Shown here: positions 52,608 to 61,092 of the stretch, piece by piece | How positions within the stretch are numbered: the stretch's first letter is position 1 | Layout of the letters: every line of letters begins with the position of its first letter | NCBI RefSeq assembly: GCF_024172165.1 | Contig: NZ_JAMZEB010000002.1 | Span: forward strand, 5,849,501-5,913,500 | Origin: Nonomuraea thailandensis | GTDB lineage: Bacteria > Actinomycetota > Actinomycetes > Streptosporangiales > Streptosporangiaceae | Reading direction: 5' to 3' | Length of the DNA stretch: 64,000 nucleotides | Position numbers and translations under genes: made by a program | Notes under the pieces: model-generated | Seen by the model: only the letters and a program-made list of their open reading frames with translations | What the model was told of the DNA's origin: nothing | The model's database searches: none

Positions 52608-53296
52608 ACGCGCGGCGGGCGCAGGATGTAGCCGACCCCGCGCAGCGTGTGCAGGTACTTGCGTTCGCCGGTGTCGACCTTGCGGCGCAGGTAGGACACG
52701 TACGACTCGACGAGGCCGACGTCGGTGCGCCAGTCGCCGTTCCAGACGTGGTCGAGGATCTGCGTCTTCGACAGCACCCGGCCTGTGTTCAGCATGAAGT
52801 ACTGCAGCAGCCGGAACTCCGTCGGCGACAGCCGCACGGGCACGCCGTCGCGCCAGACCTCGTGGCTCTCCTCGTCCAGCTCCAGGTCGGCGACGCGCAG
52901 GCGGTTCGGCGGCGGGGTGCCGCGCCTGGTCCTGCGCAGCACGGCCCGGATGCGGGCGATGACCTCCTCCAGGCTGAACGGCTTGGTCACGTAGTCCTCG
53001 CCGAGCCCCAGCCCGGCGATGCGGTCCTCCGGCGTGTCCTTGGCGGTCACGAACAGCACCGGGACCCGGCGGCCGCGGGACCGCAGCCTTCCCGCGACCG
53101 CCAGGCCGTCCAGGTCGGGCAGCATCACGTCGAGCATCACCAGGTCGGGCGTGCTCTCCTCGGCCACCCGCAGGGCCTCCATGCCGTCGGCCGCCGTCAG
53201 CACCTCGAACCCGGCCATGCGCAGGCTGGCGGAGAACAGCTCCCTGATGTTGGGCTCGTCGTCGACCACCAGCAGCCTGGCCTCGGGCTCGCTCAT
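52604..53296 (-). CDS. OmpR/PhoB-family response regulator
   Basis: A 230-aa regulator with receiver (VVDDEPN, phospho-Asp56 in LVMLDVMLP, Lys in DYVTKPFS) and a winged-helix effector (LSPTEFRLLQYFMLN, VGLVESYVSYLRRKV, LHTLRGVGYILR). The usual L-G-(A/G)-D-D-Y before the conserved Lys reads GLGEDY, one residue shorter than the family pattern. Coupled on both sides by ATGA overlaps. Confidence 0.94.
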   Translation of the reverse strand: MSEPEARLLVVDDEPNIRELFSASLRMAGFEVLTAADGMEALRVAEESTPDLVMLDVMLPDLDGLAVAGRLRSRGRRVPVLFVTAKDTPEDRIAGLGLGEDYVTKPFSLEEVIARIRAVLRRTRRGTPPPNRLRVADLELDEESHEVWRDGVPVRLSPTEFRLLQYFMLNTGRVLSKTQILDHVWNGDWRTDVGLVESYVSYLRRKVDTGERKYLHTLRGVGYILRPPRV

Positions 53297-53820
53297 CGTG
53301 GGCCTCCTCCCTGGAATCCCTGGCTCCCCTGGCTGATCGAGGTGGCGGCGACCGCGCCGTCGGCGCCCTGCCTGCCGCGCACCACGATCGTGGTGCCGGT
53401 CTCCAGGTCAGAGACCTTACCGGGCTGGGAAATCTGCACGGTGGTCTGGTCGGTGGTGGTGACGGTGACGGTGGAGCCGTCCATGGTCTTGACGTACACC
53501 TTGCCGTCCTCGACCTTCTCGACCGTGCCGACGGTGCCGCCGATCCGCTGCCCGCCGTCCGGCTGCTGCCGGCCACTGCCGGGGATCTGGCCGCGCTGCT
53601 GGCCGTACCCGCCGTTCACGGGGCGTTGCTGGGCGGCGGCCTGCGGCGGCGCGTCGGCGCCGCCGAACCAGCTCTCCGCCTGGATGCCGATCAGGATGCC
53701 CGCCACCAGGACGACCCCGGCGGCCAGCGCCAGCGTGACCTTCGAGGTGCCCTTGGCGGGCTGGACGGCGAGCTCCTCCCGCAGGTCGTCGGGGAACGGC
53801 GAGGAGTCCAGCTTGTCCAT
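53293..53820 (-). CDS. Single-pass membrane protein with Gly/Gln-rich and DUF5666-like region
   Basis: A 175-aa protein. Short cytosolic N-terminus (DKLDSSPFPDDLREEL), one membrane helix (VTLALAAGVVLVAGILIGI, ~28-46), a disordered Gly/Gln/Pro stretch (GGYGQQRGQIPG), then a small beta domain (GTVEKVEDGKVYVKTMDG, VTTTDQTTVQIS) that resembles the DUF5666 fold, and a Gly-rich tail. It lies between the permease and the regulator genes, so it is probably an accessory part of the exporter. Function unknown. Confidence 0.8.
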   Translation of the reverse strand: MDKLDSSPFPDDLREELAVQPAKGTSKVTLALAAGVVLVAGILIGIQAESWFGGADAPPQAAAQQRPVNGGYGQQRGQIPGSGRQQPDGGQRIGGTVGTVEKVEDGKVYVKTMDGSTVTVTTTDQTTVQISQPGKVSDLETGTTIVVRGRQGADGAVAATSISQGSQGFQGGGPR

Positions 53821-53831
53821 GTCCTTCTCCC

Positions 53832-55088
53832 TTACTCGTGGCGCAAGGCCTGGATCGGCCTGAGCTTGGCCGCCCTGTTGGCGGGGTAACTGCCGAAGAA
53901 CAGCCCGATGCCCAGCGACACGCCGAGCGCGAGCACCACCGAGGACGGCACGAGGACCGGCTCGATGCCGGCGATGGTGAACCTGGTCCCCAGGAACGCC
54001 ACCAGCACCCCCGACAGCCCGCCGACCAGGCTGAGCAGCGTCGCCTCCATCAGGAACTGGCCCAGGATCGCGCTCCTGGGCGCGCCGATGGCCTTGCGGA
54101 TGCCGATCTCGCGCGTGCGCTCGGTGACCGTCACCAGCATGATGTTGGTGATGCCGATGCCGCCCACCAGCAACGAGATCGCGGCGACGGCGGCCAGCAG
54201 CACGGTGAAGGTGCCGGTCGCCTCACTGACGGTCTCCTGCAGGGTGGCCTGGTTGAGGATGCGGTAGTCGGGGTTGTTGTTGGTGATGCCGTGCCGCTGG
54301 TTGAGGATAGCCGTGACCTCGGCCTGCGCGGACGTGGTGGTCTCCGCCCCGGTGGCCTGCACGACGATCTGGCCGAGCGAGCCGAACCCGCTCAGGCTCT
54401 GCTGCACCGCCGGCAGCGGCGCGATGGCCACGTCGTCGGCGTCCTGCATGCCGGTGGACCCGGCCTCCTTCAGCACGCCGACCACCGTGAACGGCACCCC
54501 GGACACGCTGATCTGCTTGCCGATCGGGTCCACGGAGCCGAACAGCTCCTCCACCACGGTCTGGCCGAGCACCACGACCTTCCTGGCGGCCAGCACGTCG
54601 TCGTTGAAGAAGTACGTGCCCTTCGCGACGGGCTTGTTGACGGCCTCGAAGTAGCTGGGGTAGGTGCCGACGAACTGCGAGACGGCGTGGCTGGCGGCGC
54701 CGTACGCGGCGGTCGAGGAGGAGGCGTTGACCACCGGCGAGACGCTGCGCACCGACGGGGCGAGCGTCCTGTCGGTCAGCGCCTTGGCGTCGGCGAGGCT
54801 GAGCTGCCTGGCCTGGGTGCGCGGCCCGGTGTTCCCGCCCCCGCCGCCCGGCGCGCGCATGCCGCCGCCCCCGCCTCCACCGCCCGAGAAGGACGGGGAG
54901 ATCGTCAGCGTGTTCGCGCCGAGGCGCTGGATGTTCTGCTGGATGCTCTGCGAGGAGCCCTCGCCGACCGCGACCAGCATGATGACCGCGGCCACGCCGA
55001 TGAGGATGCCGAGCGTGGTCAGCGCGCTGCGCATCTTGTTGGCCAGCAGGCCGCGCAGCGCGAAGCGGAGGATCTCGATCTGGTTCAC
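53832..55088 (-). CDS. MacB-like ABC transporter permease
   Basis: A 418-aa FtsX/MacB-type permease (ATPase separate). Helix 1 is RSALTTLGILIGVAAVIMLV; a large periplasmic-type domain follows (residues ~45-285) and then three helices (LLAAVAAISLLVGGIGITNIML, LMEATLLSLVGGLSGVLVAF, VVLALGVSLGIGLFFGSYPA). The external domain begins with a poly-Gly run of eight and a second of five. GTG 55088 overlaps the ATPase stop. With the adaptor it should form a mechanotransmission pump that moves a peptide, siderophore or drug at the outer face. Confidence 0.92.
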   Translation of the reverse strand: MNQIEILRFALRGLLANKMRSALTTLGILIGVAAVIMLVAVGEGSSQSIQQNIQRLGANTLTISPSFSGGGGGGGGMRAPGGGGGNTGPRTQARQLSLADAKALTDRTLAPSVRSVSPVVNASSSTAAYGAASHAVSQFVGTYPSYFEAVNKPVAKGTYFFNDDVLAARKVVVLGQTVVEELFGSVDPIGKQISVSGVPFTVVGVLKEAGSTGMQDADDVAIAPLPAVQQSLSGFGSLGQIVVQATGAETTTSAQAEVTAILNQRHGITNNNPDYRILNQATLQETVSEATGTFTVLLAAVAAISLLVGGIGITNIMLVTVTERTREIGIRKAIGAPRSAILGQFLMEATLLSLVGGLSGVLVAFLGTRFTIAGIEPVLVPSSVVLALGVSLGIGLFFGSYPANRAAKLRPIQALRHE

Positions 55089-55855
55089 CGGGCGACCGCC
55101 CCGTCCTCGTCCGCCACGCGCGGCGGCGGGCCGTCCACCGGCGCCTGGCGGCGGTCCTCCACGATCTGGCCGTCCACCAGCCTGATCACCCGCTTGGCGT
55201 GCGCGGCCACGTCGTCCTCGTGCGTGATCAGCACGATCGTGCGGCCGGACGCGCTGAGCCTGTCCATGATCTCCAGGACGTCGCCGGTGGAGGCGGTGTC
55301 GAGGTTGCCGGTCGGCTCGTCGGCCAGCAGCAGCGCGGGGGCCGTGACCAGGGCCCTGGCGACGGCCACGCGCTGCTGCTGGCCGCCGGAGAGCTGGTTC
55401 GGCTCGTGGTGCACCCGGTCGGTCAGGCCCACCTGCGCCAGCGCGGCCAGCGCCCGCTCGCGCCGCTCGGCCTGGCCGACGCCGCCGTACACGAGCGGCA
55501 GCTCCACGTTGGCCAGCGCGCTCATGCGCGGGATGAGGTTGAAGGACTGGAAGACGAAGCCGACCCTGCGGTTGCGCAGGATGGCGAGCTGGTGCTCGTC
55601 GAGCAGGCCGACGTCGGCGCCGTCGATGGAGTACGTGCCGGAGGTCGGGACGTCGAGGCAGCCGAGGATGTTCATGAGCGTGGACTTGCCGGAGCCGGAG
55701 GCGCCCATGATGGCCACGTAGTCGCCCTGCTGGACGTCCAGGCTGATGCCGCGCAGGGCGCGTACCGTGGCGTTGCCCTCGCCGTACTCCTTGACCAGGT
55801 TCCGCACGCGCAGGACCGGCACGGGGTCCACGGCGCGCAGGCCCGCGGCCGTCAT
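55085..55855 (-). CDS. MacB/LolD-like ABC transporter ATPase
   Basis: A 256-aa ATPase: Walker A GASGSGKST, signature LSGGQQQR, Walker B LLLADEPTGNLD, switch VLITHEDDVAAH. LolD/MacB-type features (GCLDVPTSG, FQSFNLIPRMSALANVELP) are clear. The ATG at 55855 overlaps the adaptor stop by four bases. Second gene of the exporter operon. Confidence 0.95.
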   Translation of the reverse strand: MTAAGLRAVDPVPVLRVRNLVKEYGEGNATVRALRGISLDVQQGDYVAIMGASGSGKSTLMNILGCLDVPTSGTYSIDGADVGLLDEHQLAILRNRRVGFVFQSFNLIPRMSALANVELPLVYGGVGQAERRERALAALAQVGLTDRVHHEPNQLSGGQQQRVAVARALVTAPALLLADEPTGNLDTASTGDVLEIMDRLSASGRTIVLITHEDDVAAHAKRVIRLVDGQIVEDRRQAPVDGPPPRVADEDGAVAR

Positions 55856-57009
55856 CGCCCGCCTCCGCCGGGCACGCCGCCGCCACCGGGGAAGCCTCCG
55901 GTGCCGCCGACGCCGCGCATCATCCCGCCGCCGTTGCCGGTGGTGCCGGTGGTCGTGGCCGGGGGCACGATCTGGTCGCCCTCCGACACGCCGGATCTGA
56001 TCTCGGTCAGCGTGGCGCCCTGAACGCCCACCTCGACCGGGGTCCTGGTCTGCCTGCCGTTCTCCAGCACGGTGACGGTGGTCTGGCCGCCGCTGGTGGA
56101 GATCGCCGTGGAGGGGACGGTGACGACGTTCTCCGCCTGGCCCACCACGACCTCGACGGTGGCGGTCTGGCCCAGCCTGACCTGGTCGGGCACCTTGGTG
56201 AAGGTGATCGTGACCGGGTACTGGACGACGTTGTCGCTGGTGGAGGCGACCGGCTGGATCTGCGTGACCTCGCCGGTGGCCGTGACGCCCGGCAGCGCGT
56301 CGAACGTGATCGAGGCCGCCTGGCCCTGCTTGAGCTTGCCGGCGTCCGACTCGGTGAAGGTGCCGACGAGCTGGAGCCGGGTGGTGTCGGCCAGCTCGAC
56401 GAAGCCGGAGGAACCCGTGCCGCCCGTGCCGCCGGTGCCGCCCGTGCTGCCGGTGCCGCCCGTGCTGCCAGTGCTGCCGGTGGAGCTCTGGCCGCTGCCC
56501 GCGGCGGTGCCGCCCACCGAGCCGTTCACCGCGGTGACCGTGGCCTTGAACGGCGCCTTCAGCACGGTGCCCGCGACCGTGCGCTGGGCCTGCCTGTAGG
56601 CGTTGCGGGCCTTGACGTAGGCGGCGTAGAGCTGGGCCGTGCCGGTCCCGTCGTCGACGGCGCTCTCGTACGTGGCCTTGGCGGCCGACAGGCTCTCCTG
56701 GGAGGCTGCGTCGTCCAGCCTGGCCAGGATGTCGCCCTTGGACACCTTGTCCCCGGCCTTGACGTAGATCTTCTCCACGGTCCCGCTCGTCCCGAACGAG
56801 AGCGCACTGGATCGGGAGCTCTCCACCGCTCCCGAGGCGGACACGGAGGCCGTCACGGAGCCGCGGCCCGCGGTCACCGTCCGCACGGCGCTCTCGCCCG
56901 CGGCCTGTCCCGTGCCGAGCTGCGCGTAGGCGAGCCCGGCGCCGCCGAGCAGGAGCACCGCGAGCGCTCCGTTGGTAATCAGCGCTCTGCGCCTGATCGA
57001 CACCTTCAC
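55852..57009 (-). CDS. Membrane-fusion (HlyD/MacA-like) adaptor with Gly/Ser/Thr linker
   Basis: A 385-aa adaptor. N-terminal anchor (ALITNGALAVLLLGGAGLAYA), first lipoyl half (FGTSGTVEKIYVKAGDKVSKGDILARLD), a short helical hairpin, second lipoyl half (GTVLKAPFKATVTAVNG), a ~35-residue Gly/Ser/Thr tract (about residues 178-212), beta-barrel (QLVGTFTESDAGKLKQGQ) and MP domains, and a Gly-rich tail. Start at GTG 57009 is likely but a GTG at 57003 is possible. First gene of the operon; divergent from a second adaptor at 57156. Confidence 0.9.
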   Translation of the reverse strand: MKVSIRRRALITNGALAVLLLGGAGLAYAQLGTGQAAGESAVRTVTAGRGSVTASVSASGAVESSRSSALSFGTSGTVEKIYVKAGDKVSKGDILARLDDAASQESLSAAKATYESAVDDGTGTAQLYAAYVKARNAYRQAQRTVAGTVLKAPFKATVTAVNGSVGGTAAGSGQSSTGSTGSTGGTGSTGGTGGTGGTGSSGFVELADTTRLQLVGTFTESDAGKLKQGQAASITFDALPGVTATGEVTQIQPVASTSDNVVQYPVTITFTKVPDQVRLGQTATVEVVVGQAENVVTVPSTAISTSGGQTTVTVLENGRQTRTPVEVGVQGATLTEIRSGVSEGDQIVPPATTTGTTGNGGGMMRGVGGTGGFPGGGGVPGGGGR

Positions 57010-57155
57010 GAGCGAGGACCCTTGCACACAAGGCTGCGCCGCAGCCGTGGGCAAGCTGAACGTCCGCTGGGAGCCTGCGGCCCGGTGCGGGCCCACAGGC
57101 AACTCTGAGGGTGCTCGCAGGCTGCCGCGATCCTGCGCGGCCATGATGTGCCGTC

Positions 57156-59171
57156 ATGAGACCGACTTTCGCGCTGGGCGGCCTCGCCCTCGCCGTGCTC
57201 GTGGCCGGCTCCGGCCTGGCGCTGGCGCTGCGCGACGACACCCCGCCCACCGTCCGGGTACGGCTGGCCTCCGCCCAGCGCGGCCTGGTCACGGCCTCGG
57301 TGAGCGCGGCGGGGAGCACCGTGGACGGCTCGCGCAGGGACCTGGCGTTCGGCTCCCCGGGGACGCTGACCAAGGTGTACGTCAAGGTCGGGGCCAAGGT
57401 GAAGAAGGGCCAGGTCCTGGCCAGGATCGACGGGCGGGCGGCGCGCGAGGCGCACACGGCGGCCAGGGCCGATCTGGCGGCGGCCGAGGAGGCGCTGGAG
57501 CAGGCGTCCTCCGGCACCTCCACGCCCACGGGCACCTCAGCGGCCACCACGACCGGCAACTCGACCGGCAACCCGACGGGCAACTCGACCGGCAACCCGA
57601 CGGGTGGCTCGGCGGGCACGGGCGGTGGGGCATCGGCCGCGACCGGCACCGGCGCGGGACCGTCCGCCGCGTCCTCGGCGGGCACCGGCGGGCGGGCCTC
57701 GTCGGCCGGTGGCGGCACCTCCGGGACGACCTGCGCCCCCGCGACGCCCGCCGCCGGGACGTCGCCCGCCAACGGCGCGACCCCGGCCCCCTCCGGCAAG
57801 GCGACCGGCACCGCACCCGCCCCGACCGGAGGCGCCGCTCCCTCCGGCCCCGCCACCCCGACCGGCGGCGTCGTGACGGGCGTTCCCGCGCCCCGGTCCA
57901 CGGGCGGAGGAAGCCCGGCCGCCCAGGCAGGCGACCCCGCCGGGCAGGGCGGTGCGGGCCCGGCCGGACGCGCCGGCGGTAGCCCGGCGACGGCGCACGG
58001 CGGCGGAGCCGACGGCGCGCTGGGCCCCACAGCGCCGCCCGACGAGAAGACCGGCACGGCCGCGAAGGCGAGCCCGACGCCCGACCTCACGCCGCATCCG
58101 ACGGCCACGGCGACGCCCGGCCCCACGGACCCCGAGCCCCAGCCCACGGTGACGGTCACCGTGACGGCCACCGTGACGGCCACCGCCACCGTCACCACGA
58201 CGGTCACCGCGACCCCGACGGCCGGCGCTCCCAACGGCGGCAACGACACCGGCGGCAACGGGACCGGCGGCGACGGGACCGGCAGGCCGGAAGGGCAGCC
58301 GCCCGGCACGGGCTCCCCCTCCGCCACCGCGCGCCCGTCCACCACGGCCAGGCCCTCGGCCACCGGCAAGCCGTCCACCACCGCGAAGCCGACGGCGAGC
58401 GGCAGGCCCACGACGGGCGCCCGCCCCTCGCAGAGCCCCTGCGCCACCCCGCCGGGAACCGGGAACACCGGCACCGGCAACCAGGCCGCCCCGGGCACCG
58501 GCCAGCCCTCCAGGGCGGGGACGAGCGAGGAGCAGGCCGCCGCGAACGTGGACCGCGCCGAGGCCGCCCTGGAGGAGGCCGCCGACGCCGTACGGGGCAC
58601 CCGCATCGTGGCTCCGGCCTCCGGAACGGTGCTGTCGATCGCCGGCAGGACCGGCGACGCGGCGGGCACCGGCACCTTCATCAGCCTCGGGAACCTGAAC
58701 GAGCTCCAGATCTCCGCCATGGTCACCGAGTCCGACGTGAACCGGCTCAAGCTAGGCCAGAAAGCCCAGATCACCCTGGCCACCAGGAGCGGCGAGAAGT
58801 ACCAGGGCACGGTGACGGCCATCGCGCCGACCGCGACGGTGGACGGCCGGCTCGTCCGCTACCCGGTCACCCTCGCCTTCGACGAGCCGCCCGCGGGCCT
58901 GATGCTCGGCCAGACCGCCTCGGTGACGATCACCACGGACGAGTCCAGGAACGCGGTCTACGTGCCGGCCGCGGCGGTGCGCACCAGGCCGGACGGCACC
59001 CAGGTGGTCACCGTGCGCTCCGGCGGCCGGGACTCGGCGAAGGCGGTGCGGACGGGCGTGCGCGGCGACCAGTACGTGGAGGTCGTCTCGGGCCTGTCGG
59101 AGACCGACCAGGTGGTCATGTCGGGCACCACGTCGGGCGAGTTCCCCGACGGAAGCTGGCCGGACGCGTGA
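57156..59171 (+). CDS. Membrane-fusion adaptor with a ~340-residue disordered insert in the hairpin
   Basis: A 671-aa adaptor. Residues 1-26 anchor or signal; first lipoyl half at ~65-92 (GSPGTLTKVYVKVGAKVKKG); first helix ~94-117 (REAHTAARADLAAAEEALEQ). Then ~118-455 is low-complexity: GNSTGNPT repeats (134-150), Gly/Ala/Pro/Thr stretches, a TVTVTVTATVTATA run (331-352) and S/T/P/K repeats (385-425), with only two cysteines, Cys193 and Cys429. The second helix resumes at ~457 (SEEQAAANVDRAEAALEEAA), then lipoyl half two (GTRIVAPASGTVLSI), barrel and MP domains. Normal adaptors of this fold are ~350-400 aa. No ATPase or permease follows, so it probably serves the divergent exporter or a distant one. 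Confidence 0.85.
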   Translation: MRPTFALGGLALAVLVAGSGLALALRDDTPPTVRVRLASAQRGLVTASVSAAGSTVDGSRRDLAFGSPGTLTKVYVKVGAKVKKGQVLARIDGRAAREAHTAARADLAAAEEALEQASSGTSTPTGTSAATTTGNSTGNPTGNSTGNPTGGSAGTGGGASAATGTGAGPSAASSAGTGGRASSAGGGTSGTTCAPATPAAGTSPANGATPAPSGKATGTAPAPTGGAAPSGPATPTGGVVTGVPAPRSTGGGSPAAQAGDPAGQGGAGPAGRAGGSPATAHGGGADGALGPTAPPDEKTGTAAKASPTPDLTPHPTATATPGPTDPEPQPTVTVTVTATVTATATVTTTVTATPTAGAPNGGNDTGGNGTGGDGTGRPEGQPPGTGSPSATARPSTTARPSATGKPSTTAKPTASGRPTTGARPSQSPCATPPGTGNTGTGNQAAPGTGQPSRAGTSEEQAAANVDRAEAALEEAADAVRGTRIVAPASGTVLSIAGRTGDAAGTGTFISLGNLNELQISAMVTESDVNRLKLGQKAQITLATRSGEKYQGTVTAIAPTATVDGRLVRYPVTLAFDEPPAGLMLGQTASVTITTDESRNAVYVPAAAVRTRPDGTQVVTVRSGGRDSAKAVRTGVRGDQYVEVVSGLSETDQVVMSGTTSGEFPDGSWPDA

Positions 59172-59179
59172 TCCCCCAT

Positions 59180-59243
59180 CACGCCTGCCGGTCCGCGCCG
59201 CGCGGAAGCCACCACGCCGGCCGGTCCGCGCCGCGCCGAAGCC
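59180..59243. repeat. Two 31-bp direct repeats after the adaptor gene
   Basis: 59180-59210 and 59213-59243 match at 29 of 31 bases with a 33-bp period. They start nine bases after the adaptor stop. Confidence 0.88.
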
Positions 59244-59329
59244 GGCGGGCACCGGAGGCCGGGAGGCGCGCCGGCACCTGAGCCGGCCGGTCCGGACGGA
59301 TACCACCCGCCCGCCCGGGCCGGCCAACG

Positions 59330-59373
59330 CCCGGCCGGACTCCGATCCACCTGCCACCAGGAGTCCGGCCGGG
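59330..59373. terminator. Bidirectional terminator between adaptor and phoD
   Basis: CCCGGCCGGACTCC and GGAGTCCGGCCGGG form a perfect 14-bp stem with a 16-base loop, between two convergent genes. Confidence 0.8.
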
Positions 59374-59429
59374 TCTCACCATGTGGACGAAACGGTTGAG
59401 CGGATCCTCAGCGGGCTCCCAGCGGACGT

Positions 59430-61016
59430 TCAGCCAACGACGCCCCACCCGACGCGGGGAGCCGCCTGTCCGGCGGCCGCCGCCCCGGTGAGCGCCGGGA
59501 TCGTGAGCCGGTGGGCGGTCCTGGCGCGGGCGCCCCTGCGGGAGATGTAGTCGAGCGTCCGGAAGTCCACCGACAGCTCGTCCCTGGTCAGCCGGGCCAT
59601 CAGGTAGCCGCGCCGCTGGTCGATGTAGGAGATGTGCGGGTTCTCCTGGAGGGCCTCCGAGATCCACGTACGGTCCCGGTACCCGTCGCCGTCGCTGGCG
59701 ATCGAGGAGGCCACCAGCTCCCTGGCCACCACCGGCGCGTCGGGGTCGTCGAAGTCGGTCTTGAGCTCGGCCAGGTGGTGCATGTGCGCGTCGCCGGTCA
59801 GCACCACGGGGTTGGGCGTGCGCGACAGGGACCGCAGCAGCCGCGTGCGCTCGGCGGCGTACCCGTCCCAGGAGTCCAGGTTCACCTCGCGGCCCGGCCC
59901 GATCTTGTAGTCGCGGTGCGCCACCATGATCTGCTGGCCGAGCAGGTTCCAGCAGGTGGTGGAGTCGTTCAGGCCGCTCTCCAGCCAGCGCCACTGGTCG
60001 GCGCCGAGCAGCGTGCGCTCGTCCGCCAGCCGCTCGTCGCAGCCGGCCCGCACGCCGTCCAGGCAGGCCTGGTCGTCGCGGAACTGCCGGGTGTCGAGCA
60101 GGTGGAAGCGCGCCAGCGTGCCCCAGGAGATGCGCCGGTTCACCTTGAGCGCGGCGCCCTGGAGGCTGGCGCGGCGCAGCGGCATGTTCTCGTAGTACGC
60201 CCTGAACGCCTGCGCCCGCCGCCGCTCGAAGCCGGGCGCGCCCGTGCTGGAGACGCGGCCGGCCCAGTTGTTCTCCACCTCGTGGTCGTCGAACGACATC
60301 AGCCACGGCGCCACGGCGTGGGCGGCCTGCAGGTCGGGGTCGCTCTTGTACTGGGCGTGCCGCAGGCGGTAGTCGGCGAGGGTCTCGCACTTGCCGGGCG
60401 TGTGGGTGCGTACGCGGCCGGCCAGCGCGGTGTAGCCGCTGGGGCCGTACTCGTACATGTAGTCGCCGAGGAAGACCACCAGGTCGGGCTCCTGCTCGGC
60501 CAGGCGGCGGTAGGCGGTGTAGTAGCCGTGCTCGTAGTGCGCGCAGGCGGCGACGGCGAAGTTGAGCGGCGTCTCCCCCGCCGGCGTCGTCCTGGTGCGG
60601 CCGGCCGGCGAGAGGCGGCCCTGGCTCCTGAACCGGTAGAAGTACTCGCGCCCCGGCTCCAGCCCCTTCAGCTCGACGTGCACGCTGTGGGCGGCGCCCG
60701 CCCCGGCGGTGGCCGTGCCGGACTCGACCACCCTGGCGAAGCGCTCGTCCGTGGCGACCTGCCAGTCCACCTCGACGTCGCGGGAGGGCATGCCGCCGCG
60801 GCCGTCGCCGCCCAGCGGGTCGACGGCCAGCCTGGTCCACAGGACGAACCCGTCGGCGGAGGGGTCGCCGGAGGCCACGCCCAGCGTGAACGGGTCGGCT
60901 CTGAGGGTTCTGGATGAGGAGGCGGCGGCCGCCGGGGCGGCGGGCTGCGGGAGGAGAAGGCCGGCTGTCGCCGCTGTCAGGAAGGCTCTGCGGTCCACGA
61001 TCCCAGGTATGTCCAC
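59430..61016 (-). CDS. phoD: PhoD-type alkaline phosphatase, Tat-exported
   Basis: A 528-aa phosphodiesterase/phosphomonoesterase. The Tat signal is VDRRAFLTAATAGLLLPQP. An N-terminal Ig-like PhoD_N domain (FTLGVASGDPSADGFVLWTR) precedes the catalytic core: ACAHYEHGYYTAYR, LVVFLGDYMYEYG, SFDDHEVENNWAG (metal Asp/His) and LTGDAHMHHLAEL. It releases phosphate from phosphate esters outside the cell using calcium and iron. GTG 61016 is preceded immediately by an 11-bp periodic element resembling a PHO box; a GTG six codons later is an alternative start. Confidence 0.94.
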   Translation of the reverse strand: MDIPGIVDRRAFLTAATAGLLLPQPAAPAAAASSSRTLRADPFTLGVASGDPSADGFVLWTRLAVDPLGGDGRGGMPSRDVEVDWQVATDERFARVVESGTATAGAGAAHSVHVELKGLEPGREYFYRFRSQGRLSPAGRTRTTPAGETPLNFAVAACAHYEHGYYTAYRRLAEQEPDLVVFLGDYMYEYGPSGYTALAGRVRTHTPGKCETLADYRLRHAQYKSDPDLQAAHAVAPWLMSFDDHEVENNWAGRVSSTGAPGFERRRAQAFRAYYENMPLRRASLQGAALKVNRRISWGTLARFHLLDTRQFRDDQACLDGVRAGCDERLADERTLLGADQWRWLESGLNDSTTCWNLLGQQIMVAHRDYKIGPGREVNLDSWDGYAAERTRLLRSLSRTPNPVVLTGDAHMHHLAELKTDFDDPDAPVVARELVASSIASDGDGYRDRTWISEALQENPHISYIDQRRGYLMARLTRDELSVDFRTLDYISRRGARARTAHRLTIPALTGAAAAGQAAPRVGWGVVG

Positions 61017-61060
61017 CTGCGCTGACTCCGCCGTGACTGCGGAGTCAAGCGCGGGTGAAC
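61017..61060 (-). promoter_or_regulatory. PHO-box-like 11-bp repeats before phoD
   Basis: Four 11-bp units on the minus strand read GTTCACCCGCG, CTTGACTCCGC, AGTCACGGCGG and AGTCAGCGCAG. The first fits the Streptomyces PhoP direct-repeat consensus exactly; the others keep T-(C/G)-A at the same phase. Overlapping it, TGACTCCGC/GCGGAGTCA (61023-61047) is a perfect 9-bp inverted repeat. Confidence 0.55.
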
Positions 61061-61092
61061 AGCATCGGTCGGTCAGCGTGCGCCGCCGGCGG

